Origin: Capillidium heterosporum | Taxonomy: Eukaryota; Entomophthoromycota; Entomophthoromycetes; Entomophthorales; Capillidiaceae | Direction of reading: 5' to 3' | Length of the DNA stretch: 64,000 nucleotides | Assembly: GCA_016630905.1 (NCBI GenBank) | Contig: WBMQ01000015.1 | Coordinates: forward strand, 248,001-312,000 | Shown: piece by piece, positions 48,241 through 59,529 of the stretch | Position numbering within the stretch: the first letter of the stretch is position 1 | How the letters are laid out: each line of letters opens with the position of its first letter | Position numbers and translations under genes: made by a program | Notes under the pieces: model-generated | Database searches by the model: none | Told to the model about the DNA's origin: nothing | Seen by the model: only the letters and a program-made list of their open reading frames with translations

Positions 48241-48652
48241 TTAAACAAGGAGACAGACGCAATTGAAGATATAAGTTAACAAAGCCAATATCCCTAACCC
48301 TAAGTTGGTATAACTGGGGTCGACGGCGTATCTATGACTTCTATCGATTAACATAATCAGCCAAGCGAAGACGGCAAAGGTGTAGAACAACAGTTGATAG
48401 AAGTAGTGGAACCAATAACGGAATATAGGCACTTCACTTACCATCTTACGTACCTTGTAATCTAACCCTGCCTAATGTAAACAAAAAGGTAAATAGGCTG
48501 GCGATAAGATTGAAGGAGGAGTGGATGTTGGTCTCTGTTAAGTTTTTGGCAAAGAGGATGTAGTATAAGGCGGAAGTAAAGGTCAGCCCTAACTTCATTT
48601 GTAGATGGAAAGGTGGGGGTGGGATACTAGTTCGACTGAATAGGGTACTCAT
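48241..48652 (-). CDS. Small multi-pass membrane protein, one apparent +1 frame break
   Basis: The first part (from 48652) reads MSTLFSRTSIPPPPFHLQMK, then two hydrophobic segments up to FTFLFTL. The second part reads AGLDYKVRKMVSEVPIFRYW, then two more membrane segments and a hydrophobic end (LALLTYIFNCVCLLV). The parts are in different frames and meet at ...ACATTAGGCAGGG, where dropping one G makes a continuous four-helix protein of about 136 residues. No splice donor fits in the gap. Alternatively these are two small genes, the second starting at the Met of MVSEVPIF. The family is not recognised. It is convergent with stt3. Confidence 0.5.
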
Positions 48653-50456
48653 GTTTGTAGTGGTGTTAGGTAAAAAAATTGGGAAATTGAAAGATGTATA
48701 TATCGGGTTGGTGCTGTACTTTATCCTTTAGGTAAGTTTTGATCGTTGTGCTCTTGGTTTGCTTTAAAGAAAAGAGGAAATTTTTCCAAGTTTCCCTAAC
48801 CCTTTATAGTAGGTTTCATATCAGATCATTCGCATAAAAATTTCTAAAGGATTTAAAACTAATTTTGTTTTGGATTGTGAACACGTCTTCAAATAGCAAA
48901 AAGTTTCTACCAATTGTAGTAAAGAAGTATTGCTGATATTTCCGAACGAGTAGTTAGTCCATATCACCTAGTTTGTACCTAGAACTTGAAAGTTTTCTAA
49001 AAGTGGCTATTTACCATCGTGCTTTTTTGGTCTATGGTTGTTGAATAGGCTGGCATATACTTATATTTGAATTGTGGGTCCAGGTACGTAAGGTTGGTAG
49101 GTTGAACTACATGGTGATATAGTAGTAGATCGACTGACCTTAAACTATTTGCAAAGTTGGCATTGGAAATTGTATCAATAATTTTATGCTCTAAAGTTGG
49201 GGTTCAACAATAATATTTTCCATAAACTTTCATTATATTTAAAATATACTTTCTCTATATACCAATATACTGGATATCCTCATATAGTCAGCTGTTGTAC
49301 ATTGTCGATTATGCTCGAAGCCGTCGATATTACAAATGTTAAATCTTACAAACCTTCATATCGCCTATGCTCAAAATTAACTGAAATAAAAGCATATATA
49401 TGTAAATAAAGCTATTAAAATATTGTATAAATCGTCAAGTTAATTTAGACTATATGGTGTTTTATAAAAACTATTCAACTTATATGTTAGTATGCTTGAA
49501 ATCCATGTATATATACTATGCAGTGCTTTATATGCACATCCAAGTATACTAAAGCTTTCATTTAACTTGAAATCATTTCATTTCTATATTTAGAAACATG
49601 TACCTACCTACTATAAAGTAAAAATATATGAGCGATAGATTCTACAAACAAGTAGATGGTATCAAATTTTTAGTCAACTCTAGTAATCTATATTCATGAT
49701 GAGTTTCTAATCCACGAATACTGATAGAGCATCTATAACAAAAGTAAATTTAAATTGACAATAAAGATCAATAGTTAAAGGTATGAGCAATAGCTTGCAT
49801 TTGAGCTGTAATATTCAAAGTACGGTTCGCTAATCATATTTTTGAAGCATTTTAATATTGGATTAAAATACTGTTTCCAGGTATTAAAATATATTATTTT
49901 TCCGATCTATTTCATAACCAAAAATAAAGTTGAGGATTGAGATGATAGATTTTAACTAGATGTGACAGTCTATATAAACGTCAGCCGGTTGCAATATTAA
50001 ATGATGCAGTCTATTCTAATATATATACCATCAGATAAAAAATACTATTAGTTATCCTGAACTTGGATACTTTGCTATAATTAAAGGAAGGAAACGGCAA
50101 GTAGTTTTCCCGGGGATCAAAGTTTGGAATCATAAATAGATATGTTGTAAGATGCTAAATCGTAATGAAAAGCCATAAAGGAAAATATACCATATGTATA
50201 CCTAACAAATGAAATAGAGTTTAAACTTCATAAAAATTAAAAGTATATACTCAATTTATTGAATGAATAGGTTTCCATCACTATATCCCTAAATAGCTTG
50301 GAGGTTCACTTTTTATACCCTTGGTATTCCTTGTAAGGAATACATTTATAACCGCTAGCAGTAATTTGGGACTTTACAATCTTTGCATAGCTTCTTCTAC
50401 CTCACTATGACCTGCTACACGCTTGGTAATAGATTAAAAAAGTTCTATAATTCCTT
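48653..50456. other. Intergenic, faint relics
   Basis: AT-rich. A minus-strand patch near 49020-49100 (LTYLDPQFKYKYMPAYSTT) may be remnant coding sequence. Otherwise nothing is supported. Confidence 0.4.
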
Positions 50457-50663
50457 TTATGAATCCCAACTATCCATTTCATATTTGACGTTAGGTTGGG
50501 AAGTCTTAACAATGGTTTTATTGTTTCTATCACCAACTTCGTCTACTATAAGCTTGATAGTAGATTGGGAAGACTTTATCATTTCTCTACAATCAACTTC
50601 ATCAACTCTTTTTATGTTAACATTATCTACTACATTTATGACGATAAACTGTAAAGTCCCCAT
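50457..50663 (-). repeat. Two-unit degenerate direct repeat with coding character
   Basis: The plus strand repeats TTGGGAAG[TA]C and, about 40 bases later, CAACTTC[GA]TC, with a period of roughly 66 bases. On the minus strand the 68-codon frame shows the same as RVDEVDCREMIKSSQSTIKL followed by IVDEVGDRNNKTIVKTSQPN. It could be a fragment of a repeat protein; no intact gene is visible. Confidence 0.35.
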
Positions 50664-50679
50664 TGTAGTTCTATAGCTT

Positions 50680-51868
50680 CCTTTACGGTCCTTGGACTAG
50701 TATGAAGTTGATCTTTTCTTTTTGATGTGGTATGCCAAGAATGAGTTCCAAATTTTAGTTAGGTAGCGGCTCATTACTTTGAATTTTCAAGTAAAATGTT
50801 CAAGTTGGAAAGTAAATACACTTGTTTATAGTCCATATACGGGGAGATTTTTTCGTCTTATGTTGTAGTTGAAACCTATTTATCTATATTTTTAGTTTAT
50901 ATTTTGGTTAATTGGCTACTTTATATGAGTTAAAACGTCCCTGTTTCAAGGCATCGAAATATCATAAAACTAATTCTACTGCTAGTCTCCTCACGAGTAT
51001 TTTAATCTGTCTCTTTATGGATAGATGTACTCACCCTAATATTATCTAATGAACGAAATTAAATAACTATAAACTGTTTAAAGTATAGTATTTCGATATT
51101 TTACATACTTAAGATTCTTTATTTTATAAATTACATGATTTTGTTTGTATTCCTAACCTTCTATAAATTTCCATCATATAGAACAGGTCTCTTCTGATCT
51201 GTTACTAACGAATATATATTTGATACGGAGGCATCTAATAATAATAAAGTAAAACCTCGATACGATTTAACTTACCTATGCTTAAAACTTCTGGTATTTG
51301 ATAGATTAGAAGTGACTCTGAATCCTAAAGTGTTAGTTGTTCATAATGAATGGTAGGCTAAAGTTGGGTATGATATGTTGTATTAGCAATTAGAATTATT
51401 GTCTATTTGATTTCATAAATGTGCCCAACTTTGGACATTACAGTTAAAAAAATGTATGGTTTTTTATAGTAATTACAATTGCTATACATACAAGAAATAC
51501 TACACTTTCATCTTAAGTCTATGCCAATATATACTTATTCCACAAATATCGGCTTCCAATTGAATCTTCAAAATGTATATTTGGTTGGAAGCTGATTCGA
51601 TGTTATATATTTGACATTCAGTATTCAAGTACTTTAAACAAGGGTATTAAGCTTCTTAAATATTTGCAGTATACTATCGCTACATGATCTATGAAATGTA
51701 TGTATAGTAGAAAAGGATTGATACTTGGTATTGAAAATCAATTATATAACTCTATCTATAAATGTATAAATTTGAAGCTTTATAATGTAAAAGTTCATTT
51801 CATAGCACCAAAAAATATAAATTCAAGAATATAAATTAGAAAGACATAACATAAATACATATATAAGA
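50680..51868. other. Intergenic, no feature
   Basis: AT-rich; no open frame, RNA gene or repeat was recognised. Confidence 0.5.
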
Positions 51869-52132
51869 CTATAATTTCCCTTTCTCATCAAATTCGTTCA
51901 AAACATAAATAGTAAAGTTAAATCTACTGCCATCCAAGTTGAGGGAGATCAACCCATTACTTGGGATAGAAGAGACATCTTTAAGCTTTATTTTTTTGAA
52001 AGTTTTATTTATATCAACTAGCACTACTTTGGTTATTGTCTGAGGCGGTTAGGATTTGGAAGTAGCTTTAGGTGCCAGCTTTTGAAGGTAGTTTTGAGAT
52101 TTGATAACTGAATAGAAGTTTTTGTGACACAT
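51869..52132 (-). pseudogene. Relic related to the 39.2 kb orphan gene, one in-frame stop
   Basis: ATG opens MCHKNFYSVIKSQNYLQKLA, and a TAA follows after 27 codons. The same frame then continues VVLVDINKTFKKIKLKDVSS and NGLISLNLDGSRFNFTIYVL to a TAG. The last segment parallels the C-terminus of the orphan gene (LGDLTLNRD, then EEYLYIVSIAF). CCTAACCGCCTCAG just after the TAA would be an excellent branch site plus acceptor, so a spliced short gene cannot be excluded, but no good donor is seen. Confidence 0.35.
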
Positions 52133-53420
52133 GTTTTTCACTTTAGTTTTTCGAAAGGTTGGATAATGTGATAGGATTCACTTTTACTTTTGTCGATATT
52201 TTGTTAGAAAAACTTTAGGTTGATATAAGGTTTGTAAACTATAAAATTTCGCTGTATTGGAGATATTTTACTTTGTATATTTTTACTAATAGTCTCGAAG
52301 TTTAGTTAGCCTATCATGGAAGTAGTATACAGATTTTGATTTAAGTATAAAACTTTATACCTTTATTAATCAAACTATGACACCATATTGTATCGATTCT
52401 ATGTAGTTACAACTGCTATCTAAGTGAGATGTGCTTTCCGAATATTGAAGAACTACTTTGTATTGTTTTAGGAGCAAATACATCTAAGACAGTTTAATTT
52501 ATACATACGTTTCAACAATAGTACAATGAAGTCTTATCTAAAAGTATATTATATAAGTAAATTGTCTAAACTTCTCCAAGGAACTTAGATTATGGTTTGT
52601 ATAAGCCAAACTACATTCGTATATTGAAACTATATAATTATTTGAATAGTATATAATTCGCTTACATATTTGAGTCAAAAAGTACAATTTTTTGTAGTAT
52701 AGCCGAGTATCGTAAATCAGAGACATGGAAGAAAGATGTATCCCAACCAACCAAGTTTTAGGTTGGATATTATAATGAAAACCATGTGGCTTACAACCTG
52801 TTCATCTACTATAACCCCCATCGTAAGCTTTCGTTAATTGGGATCAAAATAGAATTATACTTTAAAATCCTGACTAGTTTAGTTGTAAAGTATAATAACC
52901 TTACCATAAAGATATAGGTATGGAGATCCATTTCCTTGAACCTAGCTTTGTACTTGTAAACTATTATAAGACTTACTATGTGTAGCTATAAGAAATATAT
53001 ATATATAATAGACTAAAAATTGATTAGCTTTTAGATGCTGCTTTGATCCAAAATAAGTGTTTATAACAGACTCCAGTCATAGATTTGAACTGGAACCCAC
53101 AGTTTGTTATCTGACACCTATTCCAAACTAAACTAGTACACTTTATTATTTCATTGGTAGAAACGATACACCTAAAGAAAACAATAGAAAGCCTAAATGG
53201 TTGGATGCAAGGCGAAACTGTACTTTTCAAGCCTCTATCAAGGCTTATCATTGGCTTATTTTGAGTTTAGCCATGCTATTCATTGGCTCATTGACTGCTT
53301 TCCTATCATTTACAGGCGAAACTTGTAGCACCATAGAATTTGTACCTCCATCCTAAAAAGTATATTTAAGCCCTTTAGATTACAAATCAACTAACACCTT
53401 CATGAACTGCGCAACTATAC
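52133..53420. other. Intergenic with a tRNA-like patch
   Basis: Mostly featureless. On the minus strand near 53060-53140 a stretch resembles a nuclear tRNA in word order (TAGTTTAGT, then GGTTCCAGTTCAAATC), but the stems do not pair, so it is at best a tRNA-derived relic. Confidence 0.35.
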
Positions 53421-53421
53421 C

Positions 53422-53429
53422 TATATAAA
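53422..53429 (+). promoter_or_regulatory. TATA-like box of the MGMT gene
   Basis: TATATAAA 45-52 bases before the ATG. Confidence 0.45.
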
Positions 53430-53473
53430 ACCCACCACCTTTCCAAGTTGTAGCCAAGTTAAATTTTAAAAAT

Positions 53474-54038
53474 ATGTCAGTTGAAAGTATGAGTATTGAA
53501 GAGCAGATGAAGGAGCTTCAGTTGGAAGTTGAAAAAGGTATTTGTTTTATTTTTAATCTACTAATGCATTTTGAAAAATAGGTACCATCAACAAGAAGAC
53601 GAAACGTAAGGTCACTCCCTTCCAGTTCCAAGTGTATCAACTATGCTCCCAAGTACTTTTTTGATAATGCAAGTAGGCTAATGACATTATTTTATAAAAG
53701 ATCCCTAAAGGTAAAGTTTCAACCTACGCCGCCATTGCTAAAGCATTGAAATCTTCACCGCGTGCAGGTAAATTTTTAACCGTGCAACTTTTTTAATAAC
53801 TAATTTTCAAGTGGGTCAAGCATTAAAGGTAAATCCCTATGCACCTTCTCCCGTACCTTGCCATAGAGTACTCGCCTCGACTGGATTTATAGGCGGTTTT
53901 GATGGGCAGTGGGGTAAAGGTGAGAAGATCAATCAGAAGCTGAAGTTGTTGGAAGAGGAAGGCTTAACTGTTTCACAAGTTAAAGGTGCTTCTACCCTTA
54001 CCAACTTATCGGTATATCTCAAGGATAATTTTGCGTAG
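53474..54038 (+). CDS. Methylated-DNA-protein cysteine methyltransferase, short form
   Basis: DNA repair protein that moves a methyl group from O6-methylguanine to its own cysteine. Four exons (53474-53537, 53582-53652, 53701-53767, 53812-54038) with introns of 44, 48 and 44 nt give 142 residues. After a coiled N-terminus (SIEEQMKELQLEVEK) comes the DNA-binding/active-site domain: PFQFQVYQLCSQIPKGKVSTYAAIAKAL, abbreviated here by its blocks FQVYQLCSQIPKGKVSTY; then VGQALKVNPY and VPCHRVLASTG, with acceptor Cys84 present, then FIGGFDGQWGKGEKINQKLK. The usual N-terminal domain of full-length MGMT is missing, so in size it resembles alkyltransferase-like (ATL) proteins, yet it keeps the Cys that ATLs replace with Trp. 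Two of the three introns end in AAG. Confidence 0.92.
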
Positions 54039-54620
54039 GGGATTGACTTTTAGGCTTTGATATATTAGTTTGGAAGTGTATAGAAGCTAATTTCAAATAT
54101 TCCGTTTATTTATATTTTACAAAGCTGTTCCTAAATATTCGATTCATTTACTATTGGTGTACTAGCTATAGTTGTAAGTTGAATGTAAACACTGTAAAAT
54201 TAAAGGAGTACTGTGCATAGTTTAAATACTTTAGCTTTTTACTTGGCCTAAGCTTTGTTCTATTTTTCATATTTTATTATAGCAATAGATAGCACATATA
54301 TATGCCGGTAGTTTTTTACCCTTATAAAGCGAGTATATGTTGGTAGTCGAAATAGGGACAAATATTCTATGTGATGAATCATATATTCATTGTATCATCA
54401 GGAGGCTGCTCTACTTTACTAACTCTTGTTGGTAGAGCCTTTGCCTACTACCTCCCATGACTCAAACTTTATTTTCCAATTTAATACTTTCACATGAATA
54501 ACTATACGGTATATTGCGTTATCGCTAATCTACTGTCACATTTATAGTGTGTTTTTATTTTTAATTTTATTTTTACTATCAATTCATTATTGCATTTTTC
54601 TCAACAGTTGACAATTACCC
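54039..54620. other. Intergenic, no feature
   Basis: AT-rich spacer and upstream region of the broken F-box gene. Confidence 0.5.
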
Positions 54621-56021
54621 ATGTCCAGTTTACAACTACTTCCTAGTATCCTCTTAGAAGAGATCATATGGAGACTACCTATCAAAGATAAATATACCAC
54701 CATATCTCTAAACTACTACTTCCAACAGCTTTATATTCCACTAATTTGCCACTATATTAGGTTGGAGTTCAAGTTGAAGACCGCTGAAAACTTTGAACTG
54801 CCCTGGAGTCTATCGGAAAATGTAAAGCTCGTTAAGCTGAGAAAGCTGAGTAGACTTAGATCTAAAAATTGGGAGGTACAGAACTTTTGACAAAGTACGA
54901 TGACCTGATTCAAAAGATGTTTTTTGAAGATCATCCCGAGTTAAGATTCAAGTTGTACAATCCACCAGTGTCCTAAGTGGGTACAACAGTTAAATCGGTA
55001 GGAACTGCATCACAAAATCCCACATATATATTGTTTATTCTGTTTGCTCTCATCAAACATTGATCCAACATCACTAATACTAAAGCTATCTCATCTTAAG
55101 ATCCTGACGTTGAAAGATATTTTTGCCTGTAAACATCGATTCATACTAGTCAATTTGAAAGCACCTAACTTAATCTCACTGAAGTACAAGAACAAATACC
55201 TCCCGTTAGCTTTCTTTGAGCATTTGAACAAGAAGCCACCGAGTTTGCTCCACCTTGAATGCGAATCAACGTTTTTCTTCGATAGCGATAGTGTTACGCA
55301 TATATCGTCAATACTAAAAGTGGAGACCCTATATTTTAAAATTTCAAGATTTATGTGCCAGCAGTCTTTGATACTTATATTCTGCTCTAAAACTTGACCC
55401 AGCTTGAGGATGCTGAAGGTATTGAAAGGTGAAGGTCAACCAAATCAAATCTTCCTTGAAAAGAATTGGCCATTGATCTCCTCTTTAGCTTATCAGACAA
55501 TCCATCCCTCCGACGTAAAAGCTGTCTTAAAGCTCCATCAGCTGCAATCATTAAATTTAACTTTAGATAAATGTAGAGCCACTTTAGATGCCAGGTTGAT
55601 ATTTAGAGTGCTAGAGAATTTCGAGTTGCTGGAATGTCTACAGCTTTCCAAGTTTTTCTGGGACAACTTTAATTTTCAATCTGGCTTAAAGTTGAAAAAG
55701 TTTGGCATATATAATATAATTAAAATATCACCACCTTTCCTGTACTTCTTAAACAGCCTACAGAGCTATATTTACATGGATTTAGCTTTCGCTATGAACA
55801 GGGGCAAAAGGAATGTTCTCAAATCCATTCAGACTGAGGGCATCATATTTCCGAATTTGATGTCAGTAGACCTGTACAACCCATCTTACGCATTGATAGA
55901 TTGGTTCGAAAGAAGGGCATATTTGCTTTCTGAAACACACCTATTTGACTATTGTTACTTTCTTAAGGAAGAAATTAAACCCATCTATTATATGGTATAT
56001 TCATATAACTGTTTTATTTAG
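54621..56021 (+). pseudogene. F-box/LRR gene with frame breaks and a nonsense codon
   Basis: The frame opens with a good F-box (MSSLQLLPSILLEEIIWRLP, then LNYYFQQLYIPLI) for 89 codons. Coding content then changes frame (YDDLIQKMFFEDHPELRFKL) and changes again to the frame of 55044-56021. That last frame is leucine-rich, interrupted once by TGA between FCSKT and PSLRML, and ends with ALIDWFERRAYLLSE, the family's terminal signature. The 3' two thirds are in excellent condition, so decay is recent. It is the third best member of the local F-box/LRR family and lies directly before the 11-exon gene. Confidence 0.7.
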
Positions 56022-56097
56022 TTAATTCTGAAGACATTGTTTATGACGAAATATTTGTAAGAATTACTTCTTGGAACTAAATTGCTTTCTCAGCAAG

Positions 56098-58935
56098 ATG
56101 GAACGACCAATCTCACCAACTCATTTCGAGCTCTCAACTTATAGAACAATACTGGAAAAGTTACCTTTGAACAACATCAAACCACTATGGTACATCAAGT
56201 TATACGACTATCTAAGCTTTCCAATTAATAACCCAGGATACCAACAGTTGATTTCTCAAGTCTTTGCAAAAAATGATTTAGATGACGGATTCAGCTACCT
56301 ACAGGTATTAAATAGATTTTATGTCTGAGTTTAAATTTACATTTAGAGTTTGCTAACCAAACCTCTAAATATATCCCAACTTGAAGTTGACAGTAACCAG
56401 GTTCGGTTTAAATGTACGGTTATTAAAATTGTCAGTCAGTTCGTACCGATAACCTTAAGTTACGATCTGCTACATAACAAATATATTCAATGTCTGAAAC
56501 AGAGTTCGCCTGCTTTAAAAGGGTTTTGGGATACCGGTCTTATACCCTTGAAATTGGAAGTTTTGAATTGGATAATTAGCTGTTTAGCGAATGAAGAATA
56601 CTTTGAAATGTAAATCATTTATTTAGTATATGAAATTTATCTCAATTTATTTTTAGCTTTTATAATTCACTTGACATTCAATTCAAGGGAAGGTTGTCTC
56701 AGCATTTGTGGAATTGTTGTAACGCAAGTAATCCAAAGGTGCAGCTAAAATCCTTTTACTTTTAGTTCTAATATTTCGTAGTTACGAGCCACCGTACTTC
56801 AATTGATTTGTAACTTATATATAAAGTCTCAACGATGTGCTATCAAAAATCAACTTTATTTCCAGAAATTGATAAACGATTTAGTTTCGTTCAGGTGGAA
56901 TGCGTTTCAGCTGGACCTACTTGAACTTGCAGTTAACGATAGTAAACTGTACGACGAGGAAATGGTTTTGAAGTTCATCACAAAGTTCAAACTAGTAATT
57001 ATATTTATTGAATTTGTATTTATATTTTTAGATGGATAATTGGATCTATAACGTAAATGAAGAAAGGTTCTTAAAGATTTTTGAAGTATGGTTCAAAGTA
57101 TTAAAGTCCGACGATAGTATACCGATCCCAAACTTTGAACAATCCAAGTGTTTTAGCTATATAGGTAAAGCGGATTCATGGTATTTGTTGACTCTGAAAT
57201 TTAGGTACTGATTTAGGATATAACCTGATGGCAGTATCTTTAGTCATTATTAAATTCGAAGGCTGTGGTTTCAACCTTTTGTACGTGCTACTCAAACTAC
57301 TAGAAAATATAGACTACACAAATAAGAGAAACTTGTTCAACTGCTTGCTCGAAATATTTGTTTGGCTCTTACTAGCTGATATTGATAGACCATTATGTTT
57401 GAACTCCGATCCTCAGTTGCAATTTGACTCTATTGTATATAAGAAGAATGTAAGCTATAGTATTTTTAATACACTAATATAATCAAACTTTAGTTTAATA
57501 CCTGTATTTTTGAAGACTCCGATGCAAAAATAGAACTTATGGTATATTTGGAACATCTTTTAAATTTAGCACCCTGTCTCGGTATTCTATTACCAGTAAG
57601 ACCCCTTTATTTTAGATAATTTCTAACTCTATATTCTATCCTTTAGGTAAAAGTTCAATCCGACATTGTTCACATGGCAGTTAAAACATTGATCAGCAGT
57701 TTACAGCTGAATAAACTCACTTTAGCTAGAAAATCGATCGCTGTTTTATCCAGCTTGATTCCAAATATTCAGAACACTGAGCTCAACCTAGGAGTAGCAC
57801 AACAGCTTGGTGACATTATCAGTAAAGTTGATACTCAAGGAGAGGTATTATTTTCTTTATTGAAGCTCGATGCAAGGTTGAGCACATCTAGTAACTTAGC
57901 ACCCGAGTTATCTAAGGTAAGGCGAATTTTGCTTGCACTTGAACTTATGTTGTTTAGCCTTTACAAGTTCGATTCGAAAATCGACTGATTGAGTATCTTA
58001 GTAACTACCGTGACTCTGGCATGATGCTGGCAATCCATGAGTTTATTCAGCTTGCTATCGTTGAACCCGATATATTTCCTATCAGCACATCAATACTGAA
58101 TCCAATGCTTCTTAATATCAACGACCGATACAGCAACACTTTGACGATAACTTTCATTGAGACTTTGAAAAGGAAAGAAACAAAGATAAAGCTGAAGATA
58201 TTTATAGTTGAAAACTTGTTCGACAAGTTTACCTTCTTTCAGAATAACACGTACGATTTAGATTCCCGGCTGGAGTTACTATTTTTAACTTTACAGTCAG
58301 CTAGCACCCTTAACATCCAGTTGAGTGAAACAACCTTGAGTCAAATGTAAGCTAAATTTTATTTTTTATCATAACACGTTACTATTTAGTGAGACACATC
58401 TACCCGAGCTATTGTTGAATAACGACGCTAATTTAAGATGCTTAGCTTTATTAATCGTGGGAAAGCTATTTCACTTCATTGATAAGGTTCAGGTAGCCGA
58501 TTTCAAGGCAAAGCGACCTAAGCTAGAATCAACCGTCGAGACTATAATCAACAATTGTGATATTGTTGAAAACATAAAGCTTTTGGTAATTTTTTAAGAG
58601 TCTTACTTTTGCTAATATACTCGTTTCAGATATCCGACGGTAAAGAAAGCAGCCATACAACTGTATTACAGGTTTTATCGCAGTTCCCAAAGCATCTTGA
58701 AGCCAAATTTCAACAACTTTACAGCTTTGTAAAAAAGATAAATATACATCAACTACAATATGATTTAGATCGAAAGAAGGATACGATACATCAGTTGGAA
58801 GTTGAACTCAGCACTTTGAATGAGCCTAAACCTCAGCCAAGGGAACAGCCGGTGGGCAATGTAGTTTGGTTTCCTGATATTAGTGACGATGAGATTGATG
58901 AGTACCAGCCTTTTCCCTGTATGGACTGCTACTAA
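56098..58935 (+). CDS. Large helical-repeat (HEAT/ARM-like) protein, unknown function, 11 exons
   Basis: Eleven exons (56098-56304, 56347-56609, 56657-56738, 56782-56994, 57032-57164, 57205-57449, 57494-57595, 57647-57916, 57958-58346, 58390-58585, 58630-58935) join in frame to 801 residues; the ten introns are 37-51 nt. All start GTA except intron 3, which starts GTG. The protein is almost entirely helical and Leu/Ile/Asn-rich, in the style of HEAT or armadillo solenoids (LKLEVLNWIISCLANEE, LRATVLQLICNLYIKS, LRCLALLIVGKLFHF). Near the end is a coiled coil (YDLDRKKDTIHQLEVELSTL), then an acidic tail with VVWFPDISDDEIDEYQ and a final MDCY. No catalytic motif is visible. A scaffold or adaptor-complex subunit is plausible, but I do not recognise the family. 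Confidence 0.75.
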
Positions 58936-59529
58936 AACAACTTCATTCTAGTTTATTTTGATGATCAAGTATTCCATCTTATATTGATCCTCCTTTCATT
59001 TTAGAAATAAAGTGGCTTTGATATTTATTTGATTATGACAGATTTTTTATCTTTCTATACTACCATTTTTATCTTTAAATTCTTAGAATATTTAATAGCT
59101 TACTAAAATGGTATTATAGTGTTGATAAAACCGATAGTTTTAGTATTATTGTCTATTGAGCAATAAGCATATATCATCTAAGTCAAACTTTCATAAGCTG
59201 AATCCTTTTACAATATGAATCCTATTATGTATAACAAGTCAGAAGGATGCCAAATAGGACTATGTATCTACTTATCTTCAAGTATATCGTACTTCATATA
59301 TACATCACACTATCCAAAACAGTGATTAAACTAAAAGCTAAAGCTACCAATCGACAAGCACAAAAATATATAGGATATTGAGGGATTATAATCGCTCTAT
59401 AGCAGCTTATAATTGAAATAAGAGCTACTCACAATATATGCCAAGGAAGAGTCTAGGAAGAATTTTAACTAATTAAAGGAGGGAAGAGATGGATACAAGA
59501 GTAAAGGAAGGCTGAGAAAAGTAATGGAT
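58936..59529. other. Intergenic between convergent genes
   Basis: AT-rich 3' flanks of the helical-repeat gene and the leftward F-box gene. Nothing else was recognised. Confidence 0.5.

Noticed and set aside
45544-48652. Programmed +1 frameshifting of the Euplotes type as the explanation of frame breaks
   Set aside because: The zero-frame context differs at every site and is mostly not at a stop codon; error or decay is simpler. Kept only as a finding to test.
53060-53140. tRNA-like sequence on the minus strand (TAGTTTAGT ... GTTCAAATC)
   Set aside because: The word order resembles a tRNA, but the T stem, anticodon stem and acceptor do not pair in the canonical geometry. At most a tRNA-derived relic.
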